Assembly: GCF_023016285.1 (NCBI RefSeq)
Contig: NZ_CP095413.1
Span: 3,861,001-3,925,000 of the forward strand
DNA length: 64,000 nt
DNA from: Muricauda sp. SCSIO 64092
GTDB taxonomy: Bacteria; Bacteroidota; Bacteroidia; Flavobacteriales; Flavobacteriaceae
Reading direction: 5' to 3'
The position numbers and the translations under genes were made by a program. The notes beneath the pieces are model-generated. The model saw only the letters and a program-made list of their open reading frames with translations. It had not been told where the DNA came from and made no database searches. Below, one piece after another: positions 52,246 to 60,775 of this stretch (its first letter is position 1; the number at the start of each line of letters is the position of its first letter).

Positions 52246-52677
52246 ATGAATAAAGAAGAAAAATCAAAAAAGGGAAAAGTAATCGGAGCAATTGTTGGAA
52301 CAATTGCTTTTGCACTGTCTTACTATGGAGTGCAACAACTTTTTAAGAAAGATTTGGAATCTGAACTGAAAAATGCGGCGTTGGAATTAAATAAGCAGAC
52401 ACCAATGCAAATTGATCAATTCTCTAGATTGGATAGTGCCTCAACCAAGGGAAAAACCAATTTCATTTATCATTATACACTTTTTGACCTGGAAAAATCT
52501 GAAGTGAATTTGGACACTGTGAATAAATACATCAGACCAAACCTGATTGAAAACATAAAAAATAGTCCTGAGTTGAAAGTTTACAGGGATAATAATATCA
52601 CTATGGACTATGAATATTATGATAAAAATGGAGCCTTTGTCACAAAGATTTCCGTGACACCAGAATTGTATAAATGA
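52246..52677 (+). CDS. Hypothetical membrane-anchored protein (cassette-like gene 1)
   Basis: A 143-aa protein with an N-terminal positive stretch (MNKEEKSKKGKV), a transmembrane helix (about 13-28: IGAIVGTIAFALSYYGVQ) and a soluble domain. Not recognised. A TTGGCAACA motif lies 30 bp before it and TTGCCAACA lies 12 bp after it. Confidence 0.6.
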   Translation: MNKEEKSKKGKVIGAIVGTIAFALSYYGVQQLFKKDLESELKNAALELNKQTPMQIDQFSRLDSASTKGKTNFIYHYTLFDLEKSEVNLDTVNKYIRPNLIENIKNSPELKVYRDNNITMDYEYYDKNGAFVTKISVTPELYK

Positions 52678-52864
52678 TAAAAGTCCGTTGCCAACAAAGG
52701 TAATTGTAAGTAATTGTGTTCTTATCTAATTCTTAAGATCATCGTTGGGAAAGCTGAGGGATAAGTGGAATTTTAGCCTGGTGTATATTTGCAAAACTAT
52801 GGGTTTACCTAAATTGCTATTCTTAACCGAGACTGTTATTCATAATTTGAGGGACTAACTCCAA

Positions 52865-53386
52865 TTGAAAACGTTTTTTTTACTTTTTCATCTTTTGATT
52901 TTGACCGTATCCATTGGTCAAGAAAAGGAATATGTAGTTACCAAGGGAGGCGATACGCTATATGGGATAGTTAGTAGGGCAACTAAATTTCTGAATCCTT
53001 CCAAAGTTATATTTAAAATCAAAATTTTAGAAGGAGATAAAAAATTATTGGACCCCAGCGAAATAAAAACAATAAGGTCCTTCAAAGGTGTTGACGGGGA
53101 TTGCACCATAAAAACAGCTTATGACAAGTGGTTTGTTAAAATGATAATTGATGGTAGGATAAAAGTCTATCAACTAATTGATGGGGTGATTTTTTTCACT
53201 TCAAAAGATAATTCTGAAATCGTATTAACCGATTTTGGAGGGTTCAACTCCAGAAAGGAATCACAAACCAGAATAAAATCATTAGTGCAAGATAATGCGA
53301 AGATTTTGAAGGAGTTTGATACACTGAAAGGAACACAAAAAGAGATTCTCTATATAATAGAAAAATATAACAATCTCGAAAAATAA
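52865..53386 (+). CDS. Hypothetical secreted protein (cassette-like gene 2)
   Basis: A 173-aa protein with a TTG start at 52865 that opens directly on a signal peptide (MKTFFLLFHLLILTVSIGQ). The mature part is charged and ends in a helical segment (QKEILYIIEKYNNLEK). Its first domain (VVTKGGDTLYGIVSR) resembles the small beta domain of many flavobacterial secreted proteins. Not recognised. TTGCCAACA follows 7 bp after the stop. Confidence 0.6.
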   Translation: MKTFFLLFHLLILTVSIGQEKEYVVTKGGDTLYGIVSRATKFLNPSKVIFKIKILEGDKKLLDPSEIKTIRSFKGVDGDCTIKTAYDKWFVKMIIDGRIKVYQLIDGVIFFTSKDNSEIVLTDFGGFNSRKESQTRIKSLVQDNAKILKEFDTLKGTQKEILYIIEKYNNLEK

Positions 53387-53389
53387 AAC

Positions 53390-53489
53390 TATTGCCAACA
53401 CGGTAAACGATCAACTGCAGGGAGATTTCCATGCTTTGACAAGGCCGATACAGGTCGCTCAGCGTATGCCGGCCCTTACGTTGGTACTA
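53390..53489. repeat. attC-like imperfect palindrome
   Basis: TTGCCAACACGGTAA (53391-53405) and TTACGTTGGTA (53477-53487) are near inverse of each other and enclose about 70 bp with further pairing. This has the general shape of an integron attC site. Confidence 0.35.
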
Positions 53490-53763
53490 AAAAAAACACT
53501 AAATTAACGTGAGTTCAATATCATTTTTTATCAACCAAAATCCGCCAAATTGAGTGGTTTTTCGTAATGAAATGAAGAAAAATGGTATAGAACAGGATTT
53601 TGCAAGAAAATTACTTGTTTTTCGATACATTTTTGCTGTTGCAAAAACACTCAAAATGACGTAATTTTCTTATATCGAACTTACGTGAAATTGAATTCGT
53701 AATGGAGGGTTGTAAAAGACCATTGCAATCCATCAATCCCACTTGTAGATTATCCTATTGGAC
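53490..53763. other. Non-coding leader of the AraC gene
   Basis: About 270 bp with no gene. It is AT-rich and presumably contains the regulator's promoter. Confidence 0.5.
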
Positions 53764-54615
53764 ATGATAAAGCTTGAAGAAATAACTTCAATTCCCACTT
53801 TTTCCAGTCAGTTGGAAAATAAGATATTGTATTCCGATCATGCCAATCCTATTTCGGTATCCTACCAATCTACGTATACCCTTAAATATGTTATTGATGG
53901 CGTAAAAAAGTACAACTACAATAACCAGGATATAACGGTCTCAAAAAATCAATATTTGCTTCTCAATAATGATAGCCATATTACGACCGAGGTAAAAAAG
54001 GGAACAAAAGGCCTTTCACTCTTTCTATCCCCGGAACTGATCAATGAAATATCCCATTTTTACACTGGTGGTAACCATACTTTTAACTTTCTGGAAGTAA
54101 CTCAGGGAGAATCGACTTTTCAGGTAAGCCACTTATTGAATACAATGGCCTATCTCTATGAAAACAACAAAATCCTTTTAAAGGAGCAAATGGAGGATTT
54201 GTTTATTAAGGTATCCGAACTGATCGTTCAAGAGCAAGTTTCGATCAATGATAATTTTGTAAAATTAAGGATAGTAAAACAGGATACTAAAAGAGAGTTG
54301 TATAAACGCATTGTTGCGACCAAGGAATATTTGAATGACAATCTTCAAAAAAAGATTTCGCTGGATGCCATGAGCAGGGATATTGGGATCAGTAAATATT
54401 ATCTACACCGACTTTTCTCTGAATTCAATGGAAAGACACCGAATGGTTATTTGACAAAAATCCGTTTGGAGCGTGCAAAAAATAAACTTCGAACTTCAAA
54501 AGACCCCATTTCTGAAATTGCAATGGCCTGCGGTTTTGATCATACGGCTTACTTTTCAAACCTATTTAAGAAACACACAGGTCTTTCGCCGAGTCAATTC
54601 AGAAAATCATTGTAA
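53764..54615 (+). CDS. AraC-family transcriptional regulator
   Basis: The start at the ATG 53764 (MIKLEEITSIP) is preferred over a TTG two codons earlier; 283 aa. An N-terminal cupin-like ligand domain (residues 20-120) is followed by two HTH motifs at the C-terminus: ISLDAMSRDIGISKYYLHRLFSEF and ISEIAMACGFDHTAYFSNLFKKHTGLSPSQFR. The latter is the classic AraC signature. The ligand is unknown. Confidence 0.95.
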   Translation: MIKLEEITSIPTFSSQLENKILYSDHANPISVSYQSTYTLKYVIDGVKKYNYNNQDITVSKNQYLLLNNDSHITTEVKKGTKGLSLFLSPELINEISHFYTGGNHTFNFLEVTQGESTFQVSHLLNTMAYLYENNKILLKEQMEDLFIKVSELIVQEQVSINDNFVKLRIVKQDTKRELYKRIVATKEYLNDNLQKKISLDAMSRDIGISKYYLHRLFSEFNGKTPNGYLTKIRLERAKNKLRTSKDPISEIAMACGFDHTAYFSNLFKKHTGLSPSQFRKSL

Positions 54616-54684
54616 AATCAGCAAGATTTTATAATTCCACATTACACCACCATACTATTTTTGGTGCTGGGAAATCCAATCGAA

Positions 54685-55407
54685 ATGATTGAAAGAATAG
54701 CGCATATTACAGATTTACATTTGGACGAGGAATTTCCTTTTAACGACCAAGTATCGGCAAGAAAACGATTGGATGCCATTTTAAGGGATATCAAAGGAGA
54801 AAACATAGATTATATTATATGCACGGGCGATATTGGGGAAAACGAAGGGATTCCCTATTTCTTTGAGCAAGTAAAAAGCAATACGCTAAGTATTACCTTG
54901 GGTAATCACGACAAATTTGATGCGATATCCAAATACCATGATGTAGGAGCAGACCATACCTCAAAAAAAATTTACAGGAGCACGCTCAAAGCGTATTATA
55001 AATTTATTTTTTTGGATTCTTCCTCTGGAACTATCGATGGTCAGCAACTCGATTGGTTAAAAAAAGAGCTCATATCAACTAAACCTATTGTCATTTTCAT
55101 GCACCATCCAATAATTGGGCTCAATGTAAAAGTTGATGAAATTGGAAAACTTAAAAACAGAAATGAGCTTACCGATATACTAACGGGGACAACCAACGTG
55201 ATTCACATTTATTGTGGTCATTATCATATGGAAGATACCTTGGTCCATAAAAACATCATACAGTACATAACACCTGCCGTTGCTTTTCAAATTAAGAAGA
55301 GTTCTGATTCCATAACGTTGGACACGTCCATCTCCGGTTATAGGATCATTCAAATCGAAAAATCCGAAATTTCTTCAAAAGTCAAGCTTTTAAGCAATGC
55401 AGACTAA
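54685..55407 (+). CDS. Calcineurin-like metallophosphoesterase
   Basis: The ATG at 54685 (MIERIAHITDLHLDEE) is preferred over the TTG at 54661; 240 aa. All family motifs are visible: ITDLHLD, ICTGDIGENEG, TLGNHDKFD, FMHHP and YCGHYHMED, which provide the two-metal site. Similar in size to the CpdA/3',5'-cAMP phosphodiesterase and to DNA-repair-type enzymes; the substrate is unknown. It overlaps the next gene by 11 bp. Confidence 0.9.
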   Translation: MIERIAHITDLHLDEEFPFNDQVSARKRLDAILRDIKGENIDYIICTGDIGENEGIPYFFEQVKSNTLSITLGNHDKFDAISKYHDVGADHTSKKIYRSTLKAYYKFIFLDSSSGTIDGQQLDWLKKELISTKPIVIFMHHPIIGLNVKVDEIGKLKNRNELTDILTGTTNVIHIYCGHYHMEDTLVHKNIIQYITPAVAFQIKKSSDSITLDTSISGYRIIQIEKSEISSKVKLLSNAD

Positions 55408-55615
55408 AAAGCAATCCTTCATTGAAAGTTTATTGAATGTAACCGTGGGCTTTTTGCTCACAATAATTTCATTGCACCTTCTATTCCCACTTTTAGGAAT
55501 AGAAAATCATTCTGGAAAAAATATATTGATCACACTGTATTTAACCATTTTGAGCATTTTAAGGAATTATATTTTAAGGCGGTACTTTAATAAGAAAGCA
55601 ACTTCAAGATCGTAA
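55397..55615 (+). CDS. Small phage-type membrane protein (DUF7220-like)
   Basis: A 72-aa protein with two transmembrane helices: SFIESLLNVTVGFLLTIISL (about 8-27) and ILITLYLTILSILRNYILRR (about 43-62). The pattern S-x-x-E-S-x-x-N-V-x-V-G-F ... FPLLGI ... R-N/S-Y-x-L-R-R matches the small membrane proteins common in phage genomes as DUF7220. Here it follows a metallophosphoesterase gene with an 11-bp overlap. There is no other phage gene nearby. Confidence 0.7.
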   Translation: MQTKKQSFIESLLNVTVGFLLTIISLHLLFPLLGIENHSGKNILITLYLTILSILRNYILRRYFNKKATSRS

Positions 55616-55627
55616 TCCATAAATCTT

Positions 55628-55745
55628 ATAAAATTAACTGCGGTAACAGGGCCGCTCAAGAACGTCAGCGGGGATTTTCCATTAGACTTGTATTTGCTAA
55701 TTTTAGGGTTAGCCCATCCGCAGCGACCTGCGTTTGGCAATTCGG
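55628..55745. repeat. Possible cassette-boundary sequence downstream of the DUF7220-like gene
   Basis: AACTGCGGTAACA (55636-) ... TTGTATTTGCTAATTTTAG ... CCGCAGCGACCTGCGTTTGGC (to about 55738) pairs loosely with itself and has the style of the inverted, variable sites that separate single-gene cassettes in Bacteroidota genomes. Low certainty. Confidence 0.3.
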
Positions 55746-55800
55746 GCTCAACAGATTTGGTACACGACCATTGACCTTATTTGAAAACCCCAAAAAGACT

Positions 55801-56016
55801 ATGAACAAACAGAATAGTCTATTTTTCCAACTGTCCAAAACTTCAAGAAAAAATACGGCAAAAAGAATTGAAAAAAGTTCATCAAATAGTGACATTTTAC
55901 AATACGAATTGCCTACCTTAATCCAAGAAGAATACAACTCCATATCATATAGTAATACCCATAAAAACAACAGGCTTAAGGGCGTTGACCACAAATGGAC
56001 GAATTTCCAAAAATAG
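55801..56016 (+). CDS. Possible small hypothetical protein
   Basis: A 71-codon frame with ATG at 55801, K/N/S-rich, no motif, overlapping the following GNAT gene by 22 bp. It may be the remains of a degraded gene. Included only because no other gene explains this 250-bp stretch. Confidence 0.2.
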   Translation: MNKQNSLFFQLSKTSRKNTAKRIEKSSSNSDILQYELPTLIQEEYNSISYSNTHKNNRLKGVDHKWTNFQK

Positions 56017-56549
56017 AAACCGAAAGGTTGGTTTTAGGCAAATTAAAAGCAGCGGACATTCCGGCTATTGTAAAGCACGCATCAAATAAAAGCATATCGG
56101 ATTTTACCCTTAACCTGCCTTTTCCCTATAGCGAGAAAGATGCAATTTATTGGATCAATTTGGCAAACCAGGGTTTTAAGGATGGAACAAATATCATATT
56201 TGGGATCAAACGTAAAAGCGATAATCAATTTATAGGTGGAATTGGACTGACCATAGCGCGAAGATTCAATAGGGCGGAAATTGGCTATTGGATTGCAGAA
56301 CCCTTTTGGCGGAAAGGTTATGCCACCGAAGCCACAAAATCCATCATAAAATATGGATTTGAGCATCTTGATCTGAATAAATTTACATCATCCTATTTGG
56401 CAAAAAATCCTGCTTCAGGAAAAGTGATGGAAAAGAGCGGGATGACAAAGGAAGGTGAGCTAAAGGAACACATACGTAAAGCATCGGAATACCATGATTT
56501 AATCGTATTTGGACTGACGAAAGAACAATTTGAAAAAACCAATGGATAA
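55995..56549 (+). CDS. GNAT acetyltransferase (RimJ/RimL type)
   Basis: A 184-aa protein of the RimJ/RimL class: TERLVLGKLKAADIPAIV opening, FIGGIGLTIARRFNRAEIGYWI and a late GYATEATKSIIKYGFEHLDLNKF acetyl-CoA loop, then KVMEKSGMTKEGEL. It acetylates protein N-termini or antibiotics; the acceptor is unknown. Start ATG 55995. Confidence 0.9.
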   Translation: MDEFPKIETERLVLGKLKAADIPAIVKHASNKSISDFTLNLPFPYSEKDAIYWINLANQGFKDGTNIIFGIKRKSDNQFIGGIGLTIARRFNRAEIGYWIAEPFWRKGYATEATKSIIKYGFEHLDLNKFTSSYLAKNPASGKVMEKSGMTKEGELKEHIRKASEYHDLIVFGLTKEQFEKTNG

Positions 56550-56597
56550 AAACCCGAACAAACCGTTTGAATCCGTTTGCCCTAATTTATAGATCCA

Positions 56598-57419
56598 ATG
56601 ATTGAATTGGTACATAAACTTCCCGAGTTGGACGTTAAACTGATCGAGCTTCTTGAAAGCTTGGATAAAAGCGATTGGAACCAACAGACCGTTGCGAAAC
56701 TTTGGACCGTTAAAGATGTTGTGGCCCACCTATTGGATGGGAACATCCGCGTATTATCAGGGCTTAGGGACGACCATAAGTTTGATAGCCCCAAAATTGG
56801 TTCCTACCAAGACCTGTTGGACTTTCTCAATCAATTAAACGCAGATTGGGTCCTCGCCATGAAAAGGGTGAGTCCTGAAATGCTGATAGATTTGCTTAAA
56901 CACACTGGAAAGCCCTTTTGTGACTATTATGCCTCGTTGGACCCATTTGACAAAGCCGTATTTCCGGTTGCTTGGGCAGGGGAAAGTGAAAGCAAAAACT
57001 GGATGCACATAGCCAGGGAATACACGGAAAAGTTTTTGCACCAACAACAAATCAGGGATGCGGTCGGAGTGCAGGGTATTATGACCAATGAGTTTTACCT
57101 CCCTTTTCTGGATGTTTGTATGTATGCATTGCCACATACGCTTAGGGAGGTTAAAGCGGATAAAGGAAGTATAGTTCAAATGAACATAACCGGAGCTGTC
57201 CATGGAGATTGGTCCGTGCGATTTAATGGAAAGAACTGGGAACAAATCGAGTTGATTTCAGGGTCTACGGTCGAGGTAGAAGTTTCAATAGATTCCTATG
57301 CGGCCTGGAAGCTCTTTTCAAAAAGCCTTCGCCCTCATGATCTAGCGGATAAAATTAGCATTCAAGGAAATCTGGAATTGGGGAAGGTAGCTACCGAAAT
57401 GGTCTCATTTATGGCCTAG
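56598..57419 (+). CDS. Maleylpyruvate isomerase/DinB-like family protein
   Basis: A 273-aa protein with the DinB/YfiT-like four-helix N-terminal domain (LIELLESLDKSDWNQQTVAKLWTVKDVVAHLLDGNI, with the metal-site His, and a second His in WMHIAREYTEKFLHQQQIRDA). The C-terminal part (about 180-273) is the SCP2-like sterol-carrier fold seen in mycothiol-dependent maleylpyruvate isomerases. This group does not make mycothiol, so the true thiol partner is unclear. Confidence 0.8.
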   Translation: MIELVHKLPELDVKLIELLESLDKSDWNQQTVAKLWTVKDVVAHLLDGNIRVLSGLRDDHKFDSPKIGSYQDLLDFLNQLNADWVLAMKRVSPEMLIDLLKHTGKPFCDYYASLDPFDKAVFPVAWAGESESKNWMHIAREYTEKFLHQQQIRDAVGVQGIMTNEFYLPFLDVCMYALPHTLREVKADKGSIVQMNITGAVHGDWSVRFNGKNWEQIELISGSTVEVEVSIDSYAAWKLFSKSLRPHDLADKISIQGNLELGKVATEMVSFMA

Positions 57420-57611
57420 TACGGTGAATTTTTTGACCTTCTACTGAGTAAGAAAGGCCTGATTTGACTAAGTTGATAATTAATCCCCACATTATTCCTA
57501 AGTTTAGGGCGTAGCTGGAAATCCTGGCCATTTCCAATGTTATAATTGTTATGGTGTTATGCTATCCAAGTACCCCAGGCAAAACGATACGGAGCATTAT
57601 TTAATCCAAAA

Positions 57612-58493
57612 ATGAACAATCATAGTACAGGCTGGTTTCGAAAACCATACCCACTTGTTGAATCGGCCAAGGAAAAGCTAGGTATTGCTCTGGGTTCGGG
57701 GATAATTGTTGTTTTCATTTTAATCATAATCAGACCATTTGGAATTGAATCCAGCAAAGAAATGTTTCCCTTTTTGTTGGGTTTTGGTCTTATCGATTTT
57801 ATGGTAACGGCGATGCATCTCTTTTTGTTTCCGATGCTCTTGCCCACGATCATTAAAAGTCCGAACTGGACTACCGGAAAAAATGTGCTGAGCATCCTTT
57901 GGATTCTTTTCATTATTGCCATTGTAAACTACTTTTATGGCCAACACCTGGGAAAGGAAGCTTATGTGGCCGGCCTCGAATCCATGGATAATATTGCAAT
58001 GGTATCCTGGATTGTGATCACCTTTTCGGTGGGGGCAATTCCGGTCGTTTTTATACTCTATGTTCTCGAAAAGCATCTTTTCCAAAGAAATTGGAATCGA
58101 GCGGCATCCCTTAGCAAGGGAATAAAAAAACAACGTGCCTTACAGGTCGATAAACCGATTGAATTGAAATCAAGTAAGGAGACCATCCTGACCATTAGTG
58201 CTTCCGATTTGGTCTGTGTTAAGGCCGAAGGGGGTAATTATGCAACGGTATTTTGGCATGAGGGGTCTATAGTTAAAAAGGAAATGATACGGCTTACCTT
58301 GATTGGTTTTCTTGAAAAAACGAGCGGTATCCCTACGATCGTTAGATGCCATAAATCCTATATCATTAACCGGAACAAAGTGGTGTCCTTTCAGGGAAAT
58401 GCACGTTCCGTTATGATTGTCCTTGATGGTCTGGATTTTAAAGTTCCTGCTTCCCGGTCGTTTCCAAAGGAAAAGCTGGCCAAACAAGGCTGA
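57612..58493 (+). CDS. LytTR-family membrane-bound DNA-binding regulator
   Basis: The ATG at 57612 (MNNHSTGWFRKPYP) is chosen, 293 aa. Four transmembrane helices (about 22-165) are followed by a cytoplasmic LytTR domain (about 190-293): ILTISASDLVCVKAEGGNYATVFW, KKEMIRLTLIGFLEK and RCHKSYIINRNKVVSFQGNA. This is the standard architecture of flavobacterial one-component LytTR proteins, which sense at the membrane and bind DNA directly. The next gene is an acyltransferase and could be a target. Confidence 0.9.
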   Translation: MNNHSTGWFRKPYPLVESAKEKLGIALGSGIIVVFILIIIRPFGIESSKEMFPFLLGFGLIDFMVTAMHLFLFPMLLPTIIKSPNWTTGKNVLSILWILFIIAIVNYFYGQHLGKEAYVAGLESMDNIAMVSWIVITFSVGAIPVVFILYVLEKHLFQRNWNRAASLSKGIKKQRALQVDKPIELKSSKETILTISASDLVCVKAEGGNYATVFWHEGSIVKKEMIRLTLIGFLEKTSGIPTIVRCHKSYIINRNKVVSFQGNARSVMIVLDGLDFKVPASRSFPKEKLAKQG

Positions 58494-58627
58494 TCTGCCT
58501 TCCCATTTATCCCCATTGCTTTCCCATTGGGATGTCAATGTGTCCCGTACAGCACACAACAGGCCCGTTCATCACGGATTTTCTACTCGCCTTGATGCTT
58601 TGGCTAGTATTGCCAAAAGAAATAAAC

Positions 58628-59770
58628 ATGGGCGAGAGAAGATACGATATGGATTGGATACGTGTAATTGTCTTCGATGTGCTGATTTTTTGGCATGTTG
58701 GATTGTTTTTTGTGGAGTGGGAAGGTCTTGTGCCATGGGATTTGCCCTTAAAAAACAATGTGCAGGTAAGTTGGTTACTATGGCCCATGCTGTTTGTACG
58801 CCAATGGAGGCTGCCCATACTTTTTGTGATTTCGGGGATTGGCACGCATTTTTTGCTGTCTTCAAAATCAGGGGGAACATTCCTGAGGCAACGTTTCATC
58901 CGTTTGTTCATACCCTTATTGGTTGGGACACTCGTTGTGGTTCCACCCCAAGTATATCTTGAACGCCTTGCTCACGGGACCATTGATGTTTCATATTTTG
59001 ACTACTATCCGTCAAACTTTGACGGTACTTATCCTAAAGGTAATTTTAGTTGGGGACACCTATGGTTCTTGGCCTATCTATTGATCATGTCAGTAATGGC
59101 ACTTCCGCTATTTCTGCTTTTAAGAAACTACGGGGCTCCTCTTTTTAGAACTTTTAAACGGATGATTGAGCGCTTGCCGCACGCGCTATTTCTATTTACC
59201 ATTCCATTGATCATTATAGAAATAACCTTAGAGAAGCGGTTTCCCTTAACCATGGCCCTAAAGGATGATTGGTATGCCTTTAACTATTATTACATCTGTT
59301 TTTTTGCCGGTTTCTTCTTGGCCAATCTTGGTGACCCGCTCTGGAAAGCCTTTGTGAAGATCAGGTATCCTTCGCTGATAATGGGATTGTTGGCGTCCGT
59401 TTTGGTGGTTTACATGCTGGCAAAGGGACAAACCCCTTTATGGGTCCAAGTTTTAAAACCTTTGAACGTTTGGTGTTGGATCCTTGCCATTTTTGGTTTT
59501 AGTTCTAGGTATTTAAACAGGAAAAGCAAGGTGCTGGCCTATAGAAATGTCGCCGTTTATCCTTTTTATATACTTCATTTTACCATTACCATTTTTCTTG
59601 GATACCAACTGAGGGATCTGCCACTGCATTATGTGCTGAAAATGATACTCATGATTATTGGCACTTTTGGGTTTTCGTGGCTTCTTTATGAATATGTGAT
59701 TAGAAGGATTACATTGCTAAGGCCACTTTTTGGATTAAAAACAAATAAGGTATCGGTCATAAAAAAGTAG
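58628..59770 (+). CDS. Acyltransferase-3 family membrane protein (OpgC-like)
   Basis: The ATG at 58628 (MGERRYDMDWIRVIVF) is chosen because family members start with R-x-x-x-x-D-W-x-R; 380 aa. About ten transmembrane helices. FWHVGLFF holds the conserved His, and ISGIGTHFLLS...FLRQRFIRLFIPLLVG is the R-x-x-R-L-x-x-P acyltransferase-3 motif. It transfers acyl groups to a sugar or lipid at the inner membrane. It follows the LytTR gene by 135 bp. Confidence 0.9.
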   Translation: MGERRYDMDWIRVIVFDVLIFWHVGLFFVEWEGLVPWDLPLKNNVQVSWLLWPMLFVRQWRLPILFVISGIGTHFLLSSKSGGTFLRQRFIRLFIPLLVGTLVVVPPQVYLERLAHGTIDVSYFDYYPSNFDGTYPKGNFSWGHLWFLAYLLIMSVMALPLFLLLRNYGAPLFRTFKRMIERLPHALFLFTIPLIIIEITLEKRFPLTMALKDDWYAFNYYYICFFAGFFLANLGDPLWKAFVKIRYPSLIMGLLASVLVVYMLAKGQTPLWVQVLKPLNVWCWILAIFGFSSRYLNRKSKVLAYRNVAVYPFYILHFTITIFLGYQLRDLPLHYVLKMILMIIGTFGFSWLLYEYVIRRITLLRPLFGLKTNKVSVIKK

Positions 59771-59913
59771 TACGGTGGTATGTGTAGGTATTGGACTGGA
59801 TTATTGAAAAATGGGCTTCTTAATCGGCACACGATCATAAGGATAAATGAAAATAAGGAGATCGATAAAAAATGCAGGAGACTTTTAAATACTAAATTTC
59901 CCTAAGAAGAATA

Positions 59914-60687
59914 TCAAAGTTCCCTGATTTTCATATTCCTGAACCAAGCTTCAAAGTACCAGTTTTGAAGGGCTATCCTGCCTTTGGAAGCTTTGCCAAA
60001 ATCAGGATTGTCGGCAAAATTACTTTGGGCCACTTTCTGTTTCCAAGCGGGGGAATTGAATTCTTCGGATGCCGTTAGTTTGCCATTAAGGTAAAACTCA
60101 ACCTTTCCGTTTTGCTGAACTATCCGGGAGGTATTCCATTGTCCGTTGGGTTTGGCCGCTACCTCATTTAGCTGTGGCGATACCCCCCAAAGGCAGCCTG
60201 GGCGTTTTTTTGGCGTTTTGGTGTCCATATGTGCCGGTTCCAAAAGCTGGTATTCCGGACCGGTAACATAAGTGGCCGCAAATTCTGGGGATTCCTGCAC
60301 GTTTATAAAGACACCGCCATTGCCCCTAACGGCCATTTGCCAATCAAAAACCAGTTCATAGTTTTCGAACTCCCTATCCGTTATCAAATCCCCAAAAACT
60401 TTTGTTTCATCAGTGGCATTACAGTAAATCATACCATCTTTTACTTCCCAGGCCGATAAGTGGGTGGAGTCCGGTTTGTTGTACAAGTGCCATCCGCCCA
60501 GTGTTTTACCATCAAAAAGCAAAGACCAGCCTTGTTCCTTTTCTATCTCGTGCAATTGATTGTGCACTGCATTTTCCATGGCAGATTTTTTGGTACGCCA
60601 TGTTTGGGTTTCCGTATTCTTTTCGGTTTTGCAGGAGGCAATAAACAGTACCACTACAAAAGAAAGACAAAGAGGGTTGCGGCTCAT
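59914..60687 (-). CDS. DUF1080 (3-keto-disaccharide hydrolase) lipoprotein
   Basis: A 257-aa lipoprotein (lipobox FVVVLFIASCKTE). The mature part is the DUF1080 concanavalin-like sandwich: WSLLFDGKTLGGWHLYNKP, NYELVFDWQMAVRGNGGVFINV, WNTSRIVQQNGKVEFYLNGKL and IALQNWYFEAWFRNMKI. DUF1080 proteins include 3-keto-glycoside hydrolases, often working with isomerase-like TIM barrels. A gene of that kind exists at 717-1568 in this window, though far away. Confidence 0.9.
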   Translation of the reverse strand: MSRNPLCLSFVVVLFIASCKTEKNTETQTWRTKKSAMENAVHNQLHEIEKEQGWSLLFDGKTLGGWHLYNKPDSTHLSAWEVKDGMIYCNATDETKVFGDLITDREFENYELVFDWQMAVRGNGGVFINVQESPEFAATYVTGPEYQLLEPAHMDTKTPKKRPGCLWGVSPQLNEVAAKPNGQWNTSRIVQQNGKVEFYLNGKLTASEEFNSPAWKQKVAQSNFADNPDFGKASKGRIALQNWYFEAWFRNMKIREL

Positions 60688-60775
60688 GGTTGTTTAATTT
60701 TTTTAAAAATAAGAATTCCAACTATGTCATTCGTCCCACCCACTTCGTTTTTCTATTTTTGCCCAAACTTTGGTT

